Origin: Micromonospora inaquosa
Lineage (GTDB): Bacteria > Actinomycetota > Actinomycetes > Mycobacteriales > Micromonosporaceae
NCBI RefSeq assembly: GCF_003857055.1
Contig: NZ_QGSZ01000213.1
Span: 1 to 38,912, forward strand
Length of the DNA: 38,912 nt
Direction of reading: 5' to 3'
Shown here: positions 35,104 through 38,912 of the stretch, in pieces
Position numbering within the stretch: position 1 is the first letter of the stretch
Layout of the letters: each line of letters begins with the position of its first letter
Notes under the pieces: generated by a model
What the model was told of the DNA's origin: nothing
What the model saw: only the letters and a program-made list of their open reading frames with translations
Database searches by the model: none
Translations under genes and position numbers: made by a program

Positions 35104-36108
35104 CTAGCCGCCGTTGCTGGGGCGTCGGGCGGTGATCCGGAACGTCCTGCCCACGCCGGCGATCCGGTCCACCGCGGTCAGGAACTTGGGGCCCATGGCG
35201 GCCCGGGCCTGCACCGCCGGATGGGTCGCGCCGAAGTCATCCGGGTTGGCCTGCCCGTCGGCGAAGAGCGCGTAGGTGAGCACCGCCGCGCCGGAACGGT
35301 CGAAGATCACCCCGGCCTCGTGCCGGGCGTCGGCGTACCAGCCGGCCTTGGTCGCGATCCGGGCGCGGTCGTCGGAGGACATCGTGCGCCGGATGCCGTC
35401 GGTGAACGCCACCGGGGAGCGCAGAATGCCCAACAGGTACGTCGTCGAGGCGGGGGAGAGCAGCGTGCCAGCGACCAGGGCGCGCAGCAGGTCGTGCGTC
35501 TCCCGGGGGGTGCTGGTGCCGAGGAAGAACCGGTTCGGGTTGGCCACCGGCTCGACCTGGGTGTTCGGGAAGCCCTTGGCGACCAGAATGGAGTTGATCT
35601 CGGCGGCCGGGGCGACCAGCCCGCACAACCGCACCGCCGTGTCGTCCGAGACGGTCAACAGGTTCGCCAGCACATGCCCGATGGTCACCAGGCTCGGGTA
35701 CGCGCCGTCCAGGCTGAAGATGCCGTCACCGCCCGGCACCACGATCGCCGCGCTCACCTCGACCTGCTGGTCCAGGGTGAGCAGCCCCCGGTCGACCTTG
35801 TCGAGCACCGCCGTGGCGACCGCGATCTTGTTGACGCTGTACGCCTCGATCCGCCGATCCGGGTCGGCCTGCACCGCGACCACCGGCGTACCGGTCGGGT
35901 CGGCGACGCTGACGTACGCCTGCCAGTTGCCGCCGGCCCCGGTGCTGTGCCTGCTGAAGACGGCGGCGACCCGACGGGCGGCCCGAGCGGGGGTGGTCGG
36001 CGACGCCTCGGTGTCCCCGGCGGCGCTCGCCGGGGCGGCGGCGCCCAACACCGTGCCGGCGGTGGCCACCGTGCCCAGGCCGAGCGCCGTTCTGCGGTTC
36101 AGTCGCAT
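35104..36108 (-). CDS. Tat-exported class A beta-lactamase-like serine hydrolase
   Basis: This 334-residue protein begins with a twin-arginine signal (NRRTALGLG, then hydrophobic to ASAAG at about 31), so it should be exported folded. The serine hydrolase core has S91-V-N-K94 (SxxK), SDD at 154-156 in the place of SDN, EPVAN (E186 to N190, the spacing of the omega-loop ExxLN) and KAG (254-256) for KTG. These fit the beta-lactamase class A / PF13354 group, but the altered SDN and KTG motifs make true penicillin hydrolysis uncertain; a D,D-peptidase-like or other esterase role is possible. ATG 36108 has GGGGAG upstream. TAGGGT (36159-36164, minus) may be its -10. Confidence 0.88.
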   Translation of the reverse strand: MRLNRRTALGLGTVATAGTVLGAAAPASAAGDTEASPTTPARAARRVAAVFSRHSTGAGGNWQAYVSVADPTGTPVVAVQADPDRRIEAYSVNKIAVATAVLDKVDRGLLTLDQQVEVSAAIVVPGGDGIFSLDGAYPSLVTIGHVLANLLTVSDDTAVRLCGLVAPAAEINSILVAKGFPNTQVEPVANPNRFFLGTSTPRETHDLLRALVAGTLLSPASTTYLLGILRSPVAFTDGIRRTMSSDDRARIATKAGWYADARHEAGVIFDRSGAAVLTYALFADGQANPDDFGATHPAVQARAAMGPKFLTAVDRIAGVGRTFRITARRPSNGG

Positions 36109-36200
36109 GGTCAATCGTCTCCCCGATCGTGGTGCGCCAGAGCGCTTGCTGACCCACCACCCTATGCGAGTTGATCGATACACGATGCCCCCGAATCATC

Positions 36201-36220
36201 CCGAACAGTTCCGAACAGTT
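36201..36220. repeat. 10-nt tandem duplication
   Basis: CCGAACAGTT is repeated twice head to tail, ending on the first base of the antisense SDR stop codon (36220-36222). It lies downstream of the SDR gene and upstream of the beta-lactamase-like gene. Confidence 0.7.
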
Positions 36221-37149
36221 CAGCCGAGCCGTCGGCGCAGTGCGGCACCCACCGCACCAACCGGTCCGAACACGAGTTGCCGCAGGTCGGGAAGGTGACC
36301 GCCGCGTACCGCCTCACCTACCGGATTCGGCGCGAAGACCGAGCCGTCGTGCGCGGCGACCGACCGTCCACTGAGGCCCGCCGCCCGCATCAACGGCCCG
36401 ACGAGTACGTCGTAGACCCCCGGCAGCACGGTGAAGCCGGCGCGCAGCAGCACGTTGAGCCGGCCCACCGAGACCTCCCGGCGGGGCCGGTCCACACAGT
36501 CCACGATGGCCCGCGCCACCCGCTGCGGGCTGGCGACCGGCACCGGAGGCCGCCCGAACCGGCCCAGATAGTTGGCCGCCTGCTGGTAGACGGGAGTGTC
36601 CACGCTGCCCGGATTGACCAGACACAGCCGGATCTCCGGGCTGTCGCGCAACTCCTGCTGCACCGTCCGGGCCAGACCCTGCAACCCCCATTTGCTCGTC
36701 ACGTACGCGCTCATGTACGGCGCGGTGATGTGCCCGAGGACCGAACCGGTGAGGATCACCGTGCCGGCCCCGGCAACCCGGAAGTGCCGCAGCGCCACCC
36801 GCACCGAACCCGCCGCGCCCAGCAGATCGGTGCGCACCACCTGGTCGAAGACCCGTTCGGGCAACTCGTCGAAGCGCCCGTAGGCCATCACCGCCGCCGT
36901 GTGCACCCACACGTCGATCTGGCCGAAGCGGTCGAGCGCCGCTTCGGCCAGATCGTCCAGCGCATTCGGCTCGGTCGCGTCGGTCGGCACGGTCAGCACG
37001 TCGACGTCGGCGCACTCCGCGCGTACCTCTGCCAGGGTCGTGGTGGCGCGGGCGGCGAGGACGAGGCGGTCGCCGCGCTCGGCGAACGCCCGGGCTGTCG
37101 CCCGGCCGATCCCGCTGCTCGCGCCGACGACCACCACCACCCGACTCAC
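36220..37149 (-). CDS. classical short-chain dehydrogenase/reductase
   Basis: This 309-residue oxidoreductase has a Rossmann motif GASSGIG (9-15), catalytic Ser136 (LTGSVLG), Y149 and K153 (SAYVTSKWG) and VNPGSVDTP after the active site. HTAAV replaces the usual NNAG. The C-terminal 70 residues extend beyond the SDR core and have a hydrophobic stretch. The substrate is unknown. GTG 37149 has no clear ribosome binding site. It lies 55 nt downstream of the alcohol dehydrogenase gene on the same strand, and they may be one stress-related transcript. Confidence 0.9.
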   Translation of the reverse strand: MSRVVVVVGASSGIGRATARAFAERGDRLVLAARATTTLAEVRAECADVDVLTVPTDATEPNALDDLAEAALDRFGQIDVWVHTAAVMAYGRFDELPERVFDQVVRTDLLGAAGSVRVALRHFRVAGAGTVILTGSVLGHITAPYMSAYVTSKWGLQGLARTVQQELRDSPEIRLCLVNPGSVDTPVYQQAANYLGRFGRPPVPVASPQRVARAIVDCVDRPRREVSVGRLNVLLRAGFTVLPGVYDVLVGPLMRAAGLSGRSVAAHDGSVFAPNPVGEAVRGGHLPDLRQLVFGPVGAVGAALRRRLG

Positions 37150-37204
37150 GGCACTGGCTGAATTCGTGACTGCGGGGCTCGCAACCCCGGCTCACTCCTC
37201 GCAC
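37150..37204 (-). repeat. GC-rich intergenic element between the dehydrogenase genes
   Basis: Directly after the alcohol dehydrogenase stop, the minus strand reads GTGCGAGGAGTGAGC, then CCGGGG-TTGCGAGC-CCCG, which can form a short hairpin, then a stretch to the SDR start. I have the impression that similar stop-adjacent sequences are dispersed in Micromonosporaceae genomes, but I cannot verify this here. Confidence 0.35.
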
Positions 37205-38389
37205 TCACGGTTCGAGCACGACCTTGATGCAGCCGTCCTCCTTCTTCTGGAACATCTCGTACGCCTGCGGGGCGCGGACCAGCGGCACCCGGTGGGTGCG
37301 CAGGTCCTCCACGCCCAGCGGGTCGTCGTCACCGGCGAGCAGCGGCAGGATCTCGTCGGTCCACCGGCGCACGTGACACTGCCCCATCCGCAGTTGGACG
37401 CCCCGGTCGAACATCTCCATCAACGGCATCGGGTCCGCCTCACCGCCGTACACGCCGGAGACCGACACGGTGCCGCCGCGGCGCACCCCCTTGACCGCGG
37501 CGTGCAGGACGGACAGCCGGTCCATGCCGACCCGGTCGGTCATCGTCTGCGCCAGCTTGTCCGGCAGCAGCCCGACGGCGGCGTGGGCCAGCTTGCCCCC
37601 CGGGGAGCCGTGCGCCTCCATCCCGACCGCGTCGATCACCGCGTCCGGGCCACGCCCGTCGACCAGGTCGATGAGCGCGCCCGGCACGTCGGAGAGTTCG
37701 CGGACGTCGAGCACCTCGATGCCGTGGCGGCGGGCCAACTCCAGCCGCTCCGGCACCAGATCCAGCCCGATCACCCGGCCGGCGCCGAGGTGGCGGCCGA
37801 TCCGGGCGCAGAACTGCCCGACCGGGCCCAGCCCGAAGACGGCCAGGGTGCCGCCGGGCGGGGTGTCCGCGTACTTCACCGCCTGCCAGGCGGTGGGCAG
37901 AATGTCGGACAGGTAGAGGTACCGCTCGTCGGCGCCGGTCGGCGGGACGACGATCGGGCCGAAGTGGGCCTGCGGGACACGCAGATACTCGGCCTGCCCG
38001 CCGGGCACCGAACCGTAGAGCGAGGTGTAGCCGAACAGCGCGGCACCCTTACCCTCGCCGGTCACCTGGGTGGTCTCGCACTGGGCGTAGAGCTGGCGTT
38101 GGCACATCCAGCAGCTGCCGCAGGAGATGTTGAACGGCACCACCACCCGGTCGCCCGGCCTGAGCCCGGAAACCTCCGACCCGACCTCCTCGACGATGCC
38201 CATCGGTTCGTGACCCAATACGTCACCCGGCTTCAGGTACGGCCCGAGCACCTCGTACAGGTGCAGGTCGGAGCCGCAGATCGCGGTCGAGGTGATCTTC
38301 ACGATCGCGTCGGTCGGCTCCTCGATCCGGGGGTCCGGGACCTCCTCGACCCTTACGTCCCGCTTGCCCTGCCAGGTGAGTGCCTTCAT
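37205..38389 (-). CDS. zinc-dependent alcohol dehydrogenase (formaldehyde dehydrogenase-like MDR)
   Basis: This 394-residue medium-chain dehydrogenase has the catalytic zinc ligands C38 (AICGSDLH) and H60-E61 (GHEPMG). Structural zinc cysteines are C90, C93, C96 and C104 (CGSCWMCQRQLYAQC). The NAD site is FGLGPVGQFCARIG (185-198) with D210. The length and the insert around 105-130 resemble glutathione-independent formaldehyde dehydrogenase-like proteins, so aldehyde or alcohol detoxification is the likely class; the substrate is not fixed. ATG 38389 is preceded by AAGGGA. A SigB/SigF-like promoter lies upstream (38427-38450). Confidence 0.92.
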   Translation of the reverse strand: MKALTWQGKRDVRVEEVPDPRIEEPTDAIVKITSTAICGSDLHLYEVLGPYLKPGDVLGHEPMGIVEEVGSEVSGLRPGDRVVVPFNISCGSCWMCQRQLYAQCETTQVTGEGKGAALFGYTSLYGSVPGGQAEYLRVPQAHFGPIVVPPTGADERYLYLSDILPTAWQAVKYADTPPGGTLAVFGLGPVGQFCARIGRHLGAGRVIGLDLVPERLELARRHGIEVLDVRELSDVPGALIDLVDGRGPDAVIDAVGMEAHGSPGGKLAHAAVGLLPDKLAQTMTDRVGMDRLSVLHAAVKGVRRGGTVSVSGVYGGEADPMPLMEMFDRGVQLRMGQCHVRRWTDEILPLLAGDDDPLGVEDLRTHRVPLVRAPQAYEMFQKKEDGCIKVVLEP

Positions 38390-38426
38390 GTCCCTCGTCC
38401 CTTCTCACTGCCGTCTCGGAAGACTG

Positions 38427-38450
38427 CTACCCGGGCTCGGGCACTTGAAC
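38427..38450 (-). promoter_or_regulatory. SigB/SigF-like stress promoter candidate for the alcohol dehydrogenase gene
   Basis: On the minus strand, GTTC (38447-38450) and GGGTAG (38427-38432) are 14 nt apart. This resembles the actinobacterial general-stress sigma consensus GTTT-N14-16-GGGTAT. It is 38 nt upstream of the ATG. Confidence 0.45.
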
Positions 38451-38524
38451 CGGCCGCGTGGCTCCCTCGGTCATGTCTCCCGGGCTGGCGGTGAGTCTCT
38501 GGCTACGGCGGTGGTCGCGGTGAC

Positions 38525-38597
38525 GGGCTGGGGGCGACCGTCCCCGGCTTCGGGCGGTCAGGCTTGATCCCTACGCCGGGCACGGTCGCCCCAGCCC
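38525..38597. repeat. inverted repeat with 16-17 nt arms
   Basis: GGGCTGGGGGCGACCGT (38525-38541) pairs with ACGGTCGCCCCAGCCC (38582-38597), with one extra G in the left arm. The 40-nt centre contains a smaller CCCGG-TTC-GGG hairpin. Confidence 0.7.
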
Positions 38598-38769
38598 TTG
38601 TCGAGGCCCATGCTTCGTGAGCTGCCGCCGGACTTCGGCCCGTAGGCCTGGCCCCGAGGTCGGGTTCCTGGGTCGGTAGTGCGACCCGCGCGTCCGGACG
38701 TGCGCCGCCGGTCGGGTGGGGGTGGCCACCGCTTGTGCGCTTCGTGGGCGGCCACCGCCGAGATCGACT

Positions 38770-38846
38770 TGATCCACTCGGGTTCCTTGAAGTCGCGGTA
38801 TCCGAGACCCGCCGACAGGCCGACTTCCTGAAACCCGAGTGGATCA
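38770..38846. repeat. long imperfect inverted repeat (26-nt arms)
   Basis: Arms 38770-38795 and 38821-38846 are reverse complements at 23 of 26 positions, around a 25-nt centre. Each arm contains GATCCACTCGGGTT or its close variant. The size suggests a dispersed palindromic element, not an ordinary terminator. Confidence 0.75.
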
Positions 38847-38912
38847 TGCGGGGCGGGGCGACGCGGGGCGGGGTGCGGCGGCAGGAGCGCAACCTGCGGA
38901 CGACCCGTGACC

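Larger units (their letters stand above)
38390..38912. other. non-coding, inverted-repeat-rich stretch at the window edge
   Basis: Beyond the dehydrogenase promoter I see no open frame with a family match, a ribosome binding site or actinobacterial codon bias. The stretch instead holds two large inverted repeats (38525-38597 and 38770-38846) and further short GC-rich repeats. It may be a dispersed repeat element or the flank of a gene outside the window. Confidence 0.6.

Noticed and set aside
38503..38892. A 129-residue minus-strand protein at the right edge
   Set aside because: Pro/Arg/Ser-rich composition, no start signal, no recognisable domain, and it runs through the inverted repeats, so it looks like a shadow of repeated DNA.

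Overview
The window is high-GC, densely coded actinobacterial DNA. The codon bias, the frequent GTG/TTG starts, a DUF222-HNH gene, Tex, an actinobacterial glgA/glgC pair and many apparently leaderless start sites suggest Micromonospora or a close relative in the Micromonosporaceae. The genus is inferred from overall character; no rRNA gene is present to confirm it. I see no tRNA, rRNA, CRISPR array, transposase or integrase.

Layout. (1) 1-3,700: a small membrane protein, an XRE-type regulator carrying an in-frame 15-nt tandem repeat, a heptamer repeat tract, a DUF222-HNH protein, and a truncated inositol-phosphate-synthase-like gene. (2) 3,687-8,662: two overlapping crcB fluoride-channel genes, then glycogen / alpha-glucan metabolism: a divergent glgA(glgM)-glgC pair and pgm. 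These link glucose-6-P to glucose-1-P, ADP-glucose and glucan or maltose-1-P. (3) 8,668-12,828: NAD kinase and a large secreted M14 zinc carboxypeptidase, separated by a 36-bp perfect palindrome.

(4) 13,027-27,899: a surface or exopolysaccharide locus in four strand-alternating blocks: a CapK/PaaK-like adenylate-forming enzyme (+); a Wzx-like flippase and a glycosyltransferase (-); a Wzy-like polymerase with the capE-capF-capG UDP-L-FucNAc set (+); and an operon of WecA/WbpL-like initiating transferase, SDR, WbuB-like glycosyltransferase and CapD/WbpM-like dehydratase (-). Together they read as: make UDP-6-deoxy-amino sugars from UDP-GlcNAc, start a repeat unit on undecaprenyl phosphate, extend it, flip it and polymerise it. 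Carrying both a CapEFG route and a WbpM/WbpV/WbpL-like route is the most distinctive biology here. No export or length-control genes (Wzc/Wza/LCP) are seen, so part of the system must lie elsewhere.

(5) 28,189-37,149 and beyond: housekeeping and accessory genes, namely a small conserved protein with an APH-family kinase, tex (with an Arg/Gly-rich tail), an HD-domain dGTPase, a NAPE-PLD-like metallo-hydrolase, a Tat-exported class A beta-lactamase-like protein, and an SDR downstream of a zinc alcohol dehydrogenase that has a SigB/SigF-like promoter. (6) 38,390-38,912: no convincing gene, but several long inverted repeats.

Many genes here have a TAxxxT hexamer ending 6-8 nt before the start codon and no Shine-Dalgarno sequence, consistent with leaderless transcripts. 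Several convergent or terminal gene ends carry strong GC-rich hairpins.
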